Position numbers and translations under genes: made by a program
NCBI GenBank assembly: GCA_944391265.1
Contig: CALXSX010000013.1
Location: forward strand, 1-5,452
Reading direction: 5' to 3'
Source of the DNA: an uncultured Clostridia bacterium
GTDB taxonomy: Bacteria > Bacillota > Clostridia > UBA1381
Length of the DNA: 5,452 nucleotides
The notes under the pieces: generated by a model
What the model saw: only the letters and a program-made list of their open reading frames with translations
Told to the model about the DNA's origin: nothing
Database searches by the model: none
Part shown: positions 1 through 5,452 of the stretch, one piece after another
Layout: the number at the start of each line of letters is the position of its first letter
Position numbering within the stretch: the first letter of the stretch is position 1

Positions 1-409
1 TACAGTATGAAAGAAACTTCGTTCTGTCTGCCATTGATCCGGAAACAATAGTTGCGGCCGTTGCGCAGAATACAAGGTTACATGCAAAGGTTCAAGCGTT
101 TTCCTTGATGAAGTCACCGAAATTGAAGAAAATATCAAGATTTGGGATTCCGAAAATGCCAAACACGTAATCCTCAGCCATCATAAGGCTAAATCCAAGC
201 AATACGAAAACTACCGTTCCTATGCAAAAATCCATGAGGTTTTTCATGATGATGTTTCCGGCGTTCTTAGCTCTTGTAAAGCCGGTCTCAACCATCGCAA
301 AACCTGCCTGCATGAAAAATACCAGAGCGGCACCGATTAAGTACCAGACTCCAAAAACTTGCGTGCCAACTAATTCTTGTACTAGGCTCGTAATTTCCTC
401 TGTTCCCAT
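1..409 (-). pseudogene. amt: Ammonium transporter (Amt family), 5' part, interrupted by an in-frame TGA and cut by the window edge
   Basis: Amt proteins are trimeric membrane channels that bring ammonium/ammonia into the cell. The N-terminal third is present. A first membrane helix spans about residues 18-40, followed by the highly characteristic Amt segment FMQAGFAMVETGFTRAKNAG (32-51) and IIMKNLMDFCIGT (53-65), which leads into a second helix to about residue 86. Codon 106 (bases 94-92) is TGA. In the same frame, codons 107-136 then read TFACNLVFCATAATIVSG and SMADRTKFLSYC, the conserved third-helix region of this family, so the reading frame was once, or still is, open. Full-length family members have about 400 residues or more; the rest lies beyond base 1. 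The ATG at 409 has a good AGGAG site (422-418, 8-nt spacing). It follows glnN by 30 bp and is probably co-transcribed with it. The TGA could be a real nonsense mutation or a single-base sequence error; either way, standard translation yields only 105 residues. Confidence 0.85.
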
Positions 410-439
410 ATTAACAACTCCTAACTTTTTGTTTTAAAT

Positions 440-2536
440 TTATCTTACACTGAACAGCATGTCACCGTATGAAGGATACGGCCAATAATCTTTCGCCGTC
501 AGCGTTTCAGCCTCATCGCAGGCTGCCCTGAGCTCGTTCATCTTTGCCAAAACATTGTCGCGTATTGCATACGATTCTGAAACAACATCCGCCTTATCGG
601 CAAGTGATGAAACGACATCTTCGAGTTCTTTTGCTTTTACCGCAATGGTGTCTGTCAGAGCTGAAAGCTTCTTAACAGTTTCTGTCTCATAGCTGCATGG
701 CAGGCTCTGATCAAGCGCCTTTTTTGCAGCGGCGGTCTGTGCAAGTTCCAAAATGTATGATTCTATTGCAGGAGCAATCTGTGTTTTTGCCATTTCAACC
801 ATGGTGTTAGCTTCAATGACAACTGTCTTGCAATAGTTTTCAAGCATTATCTCGCATCTTGACTGCAGTTCAGCTTCCGAATAAACACCGTGTGCCGTCA
901 GCATATCAACATTTTTCTTATCAAGCAGATGCGGCATACAGTCCGGAGTCGTTCTGTAATTAAGAAGTCCGCGTTTTTCAGTAGCTTCTTTTATCCACGC
1001 GTCATCATAGCCGTTTCCATTGAATATGATGCGCTTATGATCCTTGATTGTTTTCTGAATAGTTTCATGAAGCGCCGCCTCGAAATCGTCAGCTTTTTCA
1101 AGACTGTCAGCATATGTCTTAAGCGATTCGGCAACAGCGCTGTTAAGCATTATGTTTGCACAGGCAATGCTGTTAGATGAGCCTAGCATACGGAACTCAA
1201 ACTTATTACCTGTAAATGCAAACGGGGATGTACGGTTTCTGTCTGTTGTATCGCGGTTGAACTTCGGAAGAACGTCAACCCCGAGCTTCATCTGCGTTTT
1301 TTCGGTGCCGTTATACGGCGTGTCGTTTTCTATTGCCTCAAGCACGGCGTTCAGTTCATCGCCAAGGAAGATAGAAACAACAGCGGGAGGAGCCTCATTC
1401 GCTCCGAGCCTGTGATCGTTTCCTGCGGTGGCAACCGAAAGACGAAGCAGATCCTGATAATCATCAACTGCTGTGATAACTGCACACAGGAACAGAAGAA
1501 ACTGTGCGTTTTCATAAGGTGTTTCGCCCGGTGAAAGCAGATTTACGCCGGTATCTGTTGCCATTGACCAGTTGTTATGTTTTCCGCTTCCGTTTACACC
1601 GGCAAACGGCTTCTCGTGCAGCAGGCATACTAACCCATGCTTTTCTGCTACCTTCTGCATGATCTCCATCGTCAGCTGGTTATGGTCTGTTGCGATGTTG
1701 GTGGTACTGTAAATCGGAGCAAGCTCATGCTGCGCCGGTGCCACCTCGTTATGCTCAGTCTTTGCTAAAATTCCCAGCTTCCACAGCTCTTCGTTCAGGT
1801 CCGCCATGTACGCCTCCACCCTCGGCTTTATTACTCCGAAGTAGTGGTCATCCATCTCCTGACCCTTTGGCGGTTTGGCTCCGAACAGAGTCCTGCCGGT
1901 AAATCTCAGGTCAGGGCGCTGGTCATACATCTCTTTTGTAATGAGGAAGTATTCCTGCTCAGGACCTACTGAAGTGCGTACACATTTTACTGTGTCGTTT
2001 CCGAACAGCTTCAAAATCCTAAGCGCCTGTTTGTTGAGTGCTTCCATAGAACGAAGCAGCGGTGTTTTCTTGTCAAGAGCTTCTCCCCCGTATGAACAAA
2101 AAGCGGTAGGAATACAAAGAGTCTTACCTTTTATAAAAGCATATGAAGTCGGATCCCAAGCGGTGTAGCCTCTTGCTTCAAAGGTCGCTCTCAGACCGCC
2201 TGATGGAAATGAAGATGCGTCCGGCTCGCCTTTTATCAGCTCTTTTCCGGAGAAATCCATTATCACACCACCGTCAGGTGAAGGAGAAATAAAGCTGTCA
2301 TGCTTTTCTGCCGTGATTCCTGTCAGCGGCTGGAACCAATGAGTATAATGTGTGGCGCCGTGGGCAACCGCCCAATCTTTCATAGCAGCGGCAACAGCGT
2401 TTGCTACGGTAATATCCAGCTGCGCTCCCTCATCGATTGTCTTTTTCAGTGAGCGATACACGTCAGCGGACAAGTTTGCTTTCATCACCCTGTCGTCAAA
2501 AACAAGGCTTCCGAAATACGTTGGCAAAGTTTTCAT
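440..2536 (-). CDS. glnN: Glutamine synthetase, type III (GSIII)
   Basis: Cytoplasmic ATP-dependent enzyme that makes glutamine from glutamate and ammonium, the main ammonium-assimilation step. At 698 residues it matches the large type III subunit (about 700) rather than types I or II (about 350-470). Visible type III and catalytic-core motifs in order are: an N-terminal domain with HWFQPLTG (66-73); SFPSGGLRATFEARGYTAWD (109-128); the metal/substrate segment GPEQEYF (191-197); NEVAPAQHE (263-271); the glutamate/ATP-site segment NGSGKHNNWS (315-324); GNDHRLGANEAPPA (372-385); FEFRMLGSSNS (446-456); and the typical C-terminus YWPYPSYGDMLF (684-695). All key motifs look intact. The ATG is preceded by AGGGGTG (2550-2544) at 7-nt spacing and the stop is TAA. 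It has its own consensus promoter and a leader terminator, and amt follows 30 bp downstream, so nitrogen-dependent control of both by attenuation is likely (inference). The symbol glnA is also used for this family. Confidence 0.97.
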   Translation of the reverse strand: MKTLPTYFGSLVFDDRVMKANLSADVYRSLKKTIDEGAQLDITVANAVAAAMKDWAVAHGATHYTHWFQPLTGITAEKHDSFISPSPDGGVIMDFSGKELIKGEPDASSFPSGGLRATFEARGYTAWDPTSYAFIKGKTLCIPTAFCSYGGEALDKKTPLLRSMEALNKQALRILKLFGNDTVKCVRTSVGPEQEYFLITKEMYDQRPDLRFTGRTLFGAKPPKGQEMDDHYFGVIKPRVEAYMADLNEELWKLGILAKTEHNEVAPAQHELAPIYSTTNIATDHNQLTMEIMQKVAEKHGLVCLLHEKPFAGVNGSGKHNNWSMATDTGVNLLSPGETPYENAQFLLFLCAVITAVDDYQDLLRLSVATAGNDHRLGANEAPPAVVSIFLGDELNAVLEAIENDTPYNGTEKTQMKLGVDVLPKFNRDTTDRNRTSPFAFTGNKFEFRMLGSSNSIACANIMLNSAVAESLKTYADSLEKADDFEAALHETIQKTIKDHKRIIFNGNGYDDAWIKEATEKRGLLNYRTTPDCMPHLLDKKNVDMLTAHGVYSEAELQSRCEIMLENYCKTVVIEANTMVEMAKTQIAPAIESYILELAQTAAAKKALDQSLPCSYETETVKKLSALTDTIAVKAKELEDVVSSLADKADVVSESYAIRDNVLAKMNELRAACDEAETLTAKDYWPYPSYGDMLFSVR

Positions 2537-2563
2537 AACAATGCACCCCTTTTTTTAAAATAA

Positions 2564-2628
2564 AAGCAAAGACTATTTTAAAAATAAAAAAAACGTCTCC
2601 AAGTCTACACTTGAAGACGTCTTTGCCT
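2564..2628 (-). promoter_or_regulatory. glnN mRNA leader: long-range complementarity around the attenuator hairpin
   Basis: Just after the inferred transcript start, AGGCAAAGAC (2628-2619) is complementary to GTCTTTGCTT (2573-2564), eight perfect pairs plus a G-U and an A-U. The first arm overlaps the 5' side of the terminator hairpin, so the two pairings compete for bases 2624-2619. The downstream arm lies in the loop of a possible AU-only hairpin, TAAAATA (2580-2574) with TATTTTA (2562-2556), directly upstream of the ribosome binding site. This could be an alternative fold that influences termination or translation. It matches no riboswitch class I recognise, and its function is inferred only from pairing potential. 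Confidence 0.35.
2586..2624 (-). terminator. Intrinsic terminator/attenuator in the glnN leader
   Basis: On the minus strand, ACGTCTTCAAGT (2620-2609) pairs with ACTTGGAGACGT (2604-2593): 12 pairs with one G-U, closed by the tetraloop GTAG. Eight T (2593-2586) follow, and AAAG (2624-2621) can extend the stem into the T-run. It begins roughly 10 bases after the expected start of the glnN promoter and lies about 50 bases before the glnN start codon. Every transcript from that promoter must therefore pass it, which fits an attenuator. It could also stop read-through from the carboxypeptidase gene upstream. Confidence 0.8.
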
Positions 2629-2637
2629 TACACGATT

Positions 2638-2666
2638 ATTATAATACAGACGTAGATATTTGTCAA
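2638..2666 (-). promoter_or_regulatory. Consensus sigma-A promoter of glnN(-amt)
   Basis: The -35 box TTGACA (2666-2661) and -10 box TATAAT (2643-2638) are both exact consensus with the ideal 17-bp spacer. Transcription is expected to begin near base 2631, giving a leader of about 95 bases. Such a perfect core promoter without obvious weakening fits a gene whose output is limited afterwards, by the terminator hairpin directly downstream. Confidence 0.85.
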
Positions 2667-2740
2667 CATATTTTTTTATTTTTAGAAAAGTTTTAAATAT
2701 TTTTGGCATTTTTGAGAAAAAAATAGTTTATGTTGACAAA
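2659..2740. repeat. 12-bp perfect inverted repeat spanning the glnN -35 box
   Basis: TTTGTCAACATA at 2659-2670 is the exact reverse complement of TATGTTGACAAA at 2729-2740; the arm centres are 70 bp apart, with a 58-bp AT-rich spacer. The left arm contains the glnN -35 hexamer on the minus strand, and the right arm contains an identical TTGACA on the plus strand. It may be a pair of regulator sites, two divergent promoters, or chance in AT-rich DNA. Confidence 0.5.
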
Positions 2741-2763
2741 AATGAACATTTTAATTTAAAATG
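2738..2763 (-). terminator. Weak AU-rich hairpin after the carboxypeptidase gene
   Basis: Seven bases after the TAA stop, CATTTTAA-A-TTAAAATG (2763-2747) is a perfect odd-length palindrome, folding as a 6-bp stem with a 5-nt loop. TTCATTTTT (2746-2738) follows. The stem contains only one G-C pair, so it would be a poor terminator; the stronger hairpin in the glnN leader may do the work. Confidence 0.3.
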
Positions 2764-2769
2764 CTGACT

Positions 2770-3891
2770 TTATTTATACATTAGGCCAAGCACTGTCATT
2801 AATGAATACAAAAATGTTTTTTTCTCGATATCTTCTCCGGCGTACAGGTCAGCGGTGTCAACCTGAGCACCGTTTTTTAAAACCGTCACAGTTCCTATTC
2901 TGTCGCCCTTTCTGACAGGTGCGTTAAGGTCGTCAAGCTCTGTGCTGTATGTTATTTCCTCAGTATCTCCCTTTTCAAGCAGGATAGTGCGGCTTTCTCT
3001 TGACTGAGCTCCGACCTCCTTCTTTACACCCCTTGAAACTCTGGCTTTTGCAAGCTCCGTATCCGCCGGGACTGTCTCTTTAAGCGTGTATGCAGAAAAT
3101 CCGTAGTCAAGCAGAGTTCTTGCTCCCGAAAACCGCGAATTTGAGTCGGGCGCACCAAGAACGACGGCTATCAGATGCATACCGTCTCTAAGCGCAGATG
3201 CGGACAGGCAGCAGAGAGCCTTGCTCGTGGAGCCCGTTTTCAGACCGGTCGCACCGTCATAGAAACGTATCAGTTTATTTGTGTTTGCAAGCTGAAACTT
3301 TCCGCCGCGCATTGTATCTGTCCAGATGGTGGTGTATTTGAAAATAATTTCATGCTTTAAAAGCTCCCTCGACATTATCGCCACATCGCGTGCAGATGAA
3401 TAGTGTCCGTCCGCATCAAGGCCGTTAGTGTTTACAAACGAAGTGTTTTTCATGCCAAGCTCCGCGGCACGTTCGTTCATTCGCCTTACAAACTCAGCCT
3501 CTGAGCCGGCGATAAATTCCGCCATTGCGACTGCTCCGTCGTTTGCCGAGGCTACAGCAATGCCTTTGAGCATTTCATCGACTGTTATAACGTCGCCTGT
3601 TTCAAGGAACATCGTTGACCCGCCCATGCTCATAGCCCGCTCGCTTACGGTAACTTCGTCATCAAGTGATATCTGACCGCTGTCGAGCGCCTCGACTATG
3701 AGGAGCATTGTCATTATCTTCGTCACGCTTGCTATGGGGAGCTGCTCATCGGCGTTTTGCTCGTACAGCACGTCGCCCGTTGTAAGCTCCGTAAGTATTG
3801 CCGATTTTGCGTTTATATCAAGCTCCGGTGCGGCGTGCACAGCCGCTGAGGATATAAAAAGAATCATAAGCGCACAAATAAATTTTTTCAT
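2770..3891 (-). CDS. D-alanyl-D-alanine carboxypeptidase (penicillin-binding protein, peptidase S11, DacF/DacB-like)
   Basis: Exported low-molecular-weight penicillin-binding protein that removes the terminal D-alanine from peptidoglycan stem peptides and so limits cross-linking. Residues 1-20 are a signal peptide (MKK, hydrophobic core, cleavage after AVHA). The three active-site motifs are intact: SVTK (55-58, serine nucleophile and lysine), SAN (115-117) and KTG (218-220). A C-terminal beta-rich domain of the PBP5_C type follows (about 275-350), and the tail KKTFLYSLMTVLGLMYK (357-373) looks like the membrane-binding helix of this family. The length of 373 residues is normal. AAGGAGG (3904-3898) lies 6 nt before the ATG; the stop is TAA. 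It is divergent from eno and lies upstream of glnN on the same strand, but with a separate promoter. Which paralogue it is (vegetative or sporulation-related) cannot be settled from sequence alone. Confidence 0.95.
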   Translation of the reverse strand: MKKFICALMILFISSAAVHAAPELDINAKSAILTELTTGDVLYEQNADEQLPIASVTKIMTMLLIVEALDSGQISLDDEVTVSERAMSMGGSTMFLETGDVITVDEMLKGIAVASANDGAVAMAEFIAGSEAEFVRRMNERAAELGMKNTSFVNTNGLDADGHYSSARDVAIMSRELLKHEIIFKYTTIWTDTMRGGKFQLANTNKLIRFYDGATGLKTGSTSKALCCLSASALRDGMHLIAVVLGAPDSNSRFSGARTLLDYGFSAYTLKETVPADTELAKARVSRGVKKEVGAQSRESRTILLEKGDTEEITYSTELDDLNAPVRKGDRIGTVTVLKNGAQVDTADLYAGEDIEKKTFLYSLMTVLGLMYK

Positions 3892-3924
3892 TTTCTGCCT
3901 CCTTACATACTCTTCGGTTTGTAC

Positions 3925-3930
3925 ATTATA
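3925..3930 (-). promoter_or_regulatory. Probable -10 box of the carboxypeptidase gene
   Basis: TATAAT on the minus strand, 33 bases upstream of the start codon and 20 bases upstream of the AAGGAGG site. No good -35 hexamer lies 16-18 bp upstream, where the sequence is around GTACTA. A 12-bp AT palindrome, TTAAAATTTTAA (3936-3947), fills the spacer. The -10 call is plausible; strength and regulation are not readable. Confidence 0.5.
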
Positions 3931-4041
3931 TGTTTTTAAAATTTTAATAGTACCTAATTTGACCGACAGATTATGGAATATGGTTTTTTATGTAATAAAA
4001 ACCGGAAATAAAAGCAAAATAATATAGAATATTTTTTAATG

Positions 4042-4069
4042 GTCCGATTTTATAAACGGACGGAAAGGA
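4042..4069 (+). promoter_or_regulatory. eno ribosome binding site with small upstream hairpin
   Basis: AAAGGA (4064-4069) lies 9 nt before ATG 4079 but only 3 nt before the alternative TTG at 4073, which favours the ATG. A 5-bp hairpin, GTCCG (4042-4046) with CGGAC (4057-4061), ends two bases before this site. No clear eno promoter was found: TAGAAT (4025-4030) is a possible -10 without a good -35, and TTGACC (3959-3964) is a possible -35 without a well-spaced -10. Confidence 0.5.
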
Positions 4070-4078
4070 TGTTTGAAA

Positions 4079-5356
4079 ATGAAGGGATTCACTGAGATAA
4101 TCGATGTTTACGGCAGGGAGGTAATCGATTCGCGTGGCAACCCCACCGTTGAGGCTGTGGTATACACAGACAGCGTGCAGGAAAGCGCAATAGTTCCGTC
4201 GGGGGCATCTACAGGGGTTTTTGAAGCTGTAGAGCTTCGTGACGGAGACAAAAAGCGGTATATGGGGAAGGGAGTTAAAAAGGCTGTTGAAAACATAAAT
4301 ACGGTCATAGCAGATGCACTCATCGGAATGAATGTGCTTGACCAGAGGGAAATAGATAAAAAGCTTCTGGAGCTTGACGGTACGGCAAACAAGTCGAGGC
4401 TTGGAGCAAATGCAATACTCGGCGTATCACTTGCGGCGGCAAAAGCCGGAGCGGCAAGCGTTGGTCTCCCTCTTTACAGATATATAGGCGGTGTTAATTG
4501 TCATGTAATGCCGATTCCAATGATGAATATATTAAACGGCGGTGTCCATGCCGGAAATAATATTGACATACAGGAGTTTATGATAATGCCGGTAGGCGCG
4601 AAGAGCTTTAAAATGGCATTGCGTATGTGCTGTGAGGTATATCACACGTTAAAGGGAATTATAAAGGATTCGGGGCTGTCTACGGCTATCGGAGACGAGG
4701 GCGGATTTGCTCCGAACCTGCCGACAAATGAGAAGGCGCTTGAGCTCATAGTGGAGGCTGTCGGCAAGGCGGGTTATAACACTAAATCCGATTTTAAAAT
4801 AGCTATGGACGCCGCGTCATCTGAATGGCTCATGCCCGACGGAACCTATAAGATGCCAAAATGCGGTGAAATCAGAACGAAAGAAGAAATGGTGGATTAC
4901 TTTGAAATGCTTTGCGATAAATATCCGATAATTTCAATAGAGGACGCTGTTGCGGAAGATGACTGGGACGCGTGGGACATTCTTACAAAAAGACTCGGTG
5001 ACAGAATACAGCTTGTCGGAGACGACTTGTTTGTTACAAATACTGAAAGGCTTAAGAAGGGAATAGAGAAGAACGCCGCAAACTCAATCCTCGTTAAGGT
5101 AAATCAGATAGGAACGCTTACAGAGGCACTGGACGCGATTGAGCTTGCGGGCAAACATGGATATACTGCGGTTTTGTCACACAGAAGCGGAGAAACAGAG
5201 GACACCACTATAGCTGATATAGCCGTTGCAGTAAACTGCGGACAAATAAAAGCCGGCGCACCGTGCAGAACGGACAGGGCAGCTAAATACAACAGGCTCC
5301 TGAGAATTGAGGAGGAGATGTGCAGCTATGCCACATATCCCAATAAGCTTAGATAA
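4079..5356 (+). CDS. eno: Enolase (phosphopyruvate hydratase)
   Basis: Cytoplasmic glycolytic enzyme that interconverts 2-phosphoglycerate and phosphoenolpyruvate with Mg2+. From ATG 4079 it is 425 residues, the usual length. The N-terminal domain carries the signature REVIDSRGNPTVEA (13-26) and the mobile loop SGASTG (41-46). The barrel shows the family residues: NGGVHAGNNIDIQEFMIMP (153-171), catalytic acid/base E207 in GDEGGFAPN, metal ligands D244 (AMDAASSEW), E288 (SIEDAVAEDDW) and D315 (VGDDLFVTN), catalytic K340 (LVKVNQIGT), SHRSGETEDTTIAD (367-380), K391 in GQIKAGAP, and LLRIEEE near the end. An upstream in-frame TTG at 4073 would add two residues but sits too close to the ribosome binding site. 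Small departures from the commonest wording (HAGNN, IKAGAP, EDAVAEDDW) do not touch catalytic residues. It is a single-gene unit followed by a terminator. Confidence 0.97.
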   Translation: MKGFTEIIDVYGREVIDSRGNPTVEAVVYTDSVQESAIVPSGASTGVFEAVELRDGDKKRYMGKGVKKAVENINTVIADALIGMNVLDQREIDKKLLELDGTANKSRLGANAILGVSLAAAKAGAASVGLPLYRYIGGVNCHVMPIPMMNILNGGVHAGNNIDIQEFMIMPVGAKSFKMALRMCCEVYHTLKGIIKDSGLSTAIGDEGGFAPNLPTNEKALELIVEAVGKAGYNTKSDFKIAMDAASSEWLMPDGTYKMPKCGEIRTKEEMVDYFEMLCDKYPIISIEDAVAEDDWDAWDILTKRLGDRIQLVGDDLFVTNTERLKKGIEKNAANSILVKVNQIGTLTEALDAIELAGKHGYTAVLSHRSGETEDTTIADIAVAVNCGQIKAGAPCRTDRAAKYNRLLRIEEEMCSYATYPNKLR

Positions 5357-5390
5357 GAAATAAATCAGTTTTCTGCGATGAAAACAAACA

Positions 5391-5430
5391 GTGCGGCAGC
5401 GGGTTCATCCGCTGCCGCACTCTTACTCTT
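5391..5430. terminator. GC-rich terminator hairpin after eno, possibly bidirectional
   Basis: GTGCGGCAGCGG (5391-5402) and CCGCTGCCGCAC (5409-5420) form a perfect 12-bp stem around GTTCAT, starting 35 bases after the eno stop. On the plus strand the following tract is only TCTTACTCTT. On the minus strand the stem is followed by TGTTTGTTTT, so it may also stop transcripts arriving from the right. Confidence 0.8.
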
Positions 5431-5452
5431 GAGTATGCGTTAGAGCAGTCCT

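Noticed and set aside
92..94. TGA read as tryptophan, glycine or selenocysteine in amt
   Set aside because: Tryptophan is always TGG in the other genes, the gene content looks clostridial rather than like lineages with a changed code, Amt is not a selenoprotein family, and no convincing SECIS-like hairpin follows the TGA. A mutation or base error is simpler.
890..2558. Plus-strand open frames opposite glnN (for example 890-1180, 1152-1415, 1875-2168, 2352-2558)
   Set aside because: They lie antisense to a fully conserved gene, have no recognisable motifs and show low-complexity composition typical of shadow frames.
2593..2628. ANTAR-type antiterminator target in the glnN leader
   Set aside because: Only one hairpin is present after the inferred start. 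Its loop is GTAG, or TGTAGA if the top pair opens, which lacks A at position 1 and G at position 4.
3982..4003. Inverted repeat GGTTTTT / AAAAACC in the carboxypeptidase-eno gap
   Set aside because: Short, mostly A-T pairs and no T-run after it; not distinguishable from chance in an AT-rich gap.
3428..4027. Plus-strand open frames opposite the carboxypeptidase gene, one running into the divergent gap
   Set aside because: They mirror the codons of the real gene and show no family motif.
4073..4078. TTG at 4073 as the enolase start
   Set aside because: It would lie only 3 nt from the AAAGGA site; the ATG at 4079 has proper spacing and gives the usual enolase N-terminus.
4108..5292. Minus-strand open frames inside eno (4108-4392, 5104-5292)
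   Set aside because: Serine- and alanine-rich shadow translations of a conserved gene.

Overview
The window looks like ordinary chromosome from a Gram-positive, low-to-moderate GC Firmicute, probably a clostridial (Oscillospirales/Ruminococcus-like) gut anaerobe. This is inference from gene content and style: a type III glutamine synthetase next to an Amt-family ammonium transporter, an exported S11-family D-Ala-D-Ala carboxypeptidase, strong AAGGAGG-type ribosome binding sites, AT-rich gaps with near-consensus sigma-A promoters, and TAA stops on all three intact genes. No mobile element, CRISPR array, tRNA or rRNA is visible.

Layout. On the minus strand, reading from right to left, come the D-Ala-D-Ala carboxypeptidase (3891-2770), then after a 233-bp AT-rich gap the type III glutamine synthetase glnN (2536-440), then 30 bp later an ammonium transporter amt (409 to the left edge). 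The enolase gene eno (4079-5356) is on the plus strand, divergent from the carboxypeptidase across a 187-bp gap. It is followed by a strong GC-rich terminator hairpin (5391-5420).

How the genes work together. glnN and amt form a nitrogen-assimilation unit: Amt brings in ammonium and the synthetase fixes it onto glutamate. The carboxypeptidase (cell-wall trimming) and enolase (glycolysis) are unrelated housekeeping functions.

The most informative non-coding stretch is the glnN leader. A perfect TTGACA-N17-TATAAT promoter is followed almost at once by a 12-bp intrinsic terminator hairpin with a run of eight T, well before the start codon. This suggests that glnN-amt is controlled by transcription attenuation. 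Other segments of the leader can pair with the 5' arm of that hairpin, and a 12-bp inverted repeat includes the -35 box.

The other notable point is an in-frame TGA at amt codon 106, after which clear Amt homology continues in the same frame to the window edge. I see no convincing wholly new biological system here; the leader and the interrupted amt are what deserve checking.
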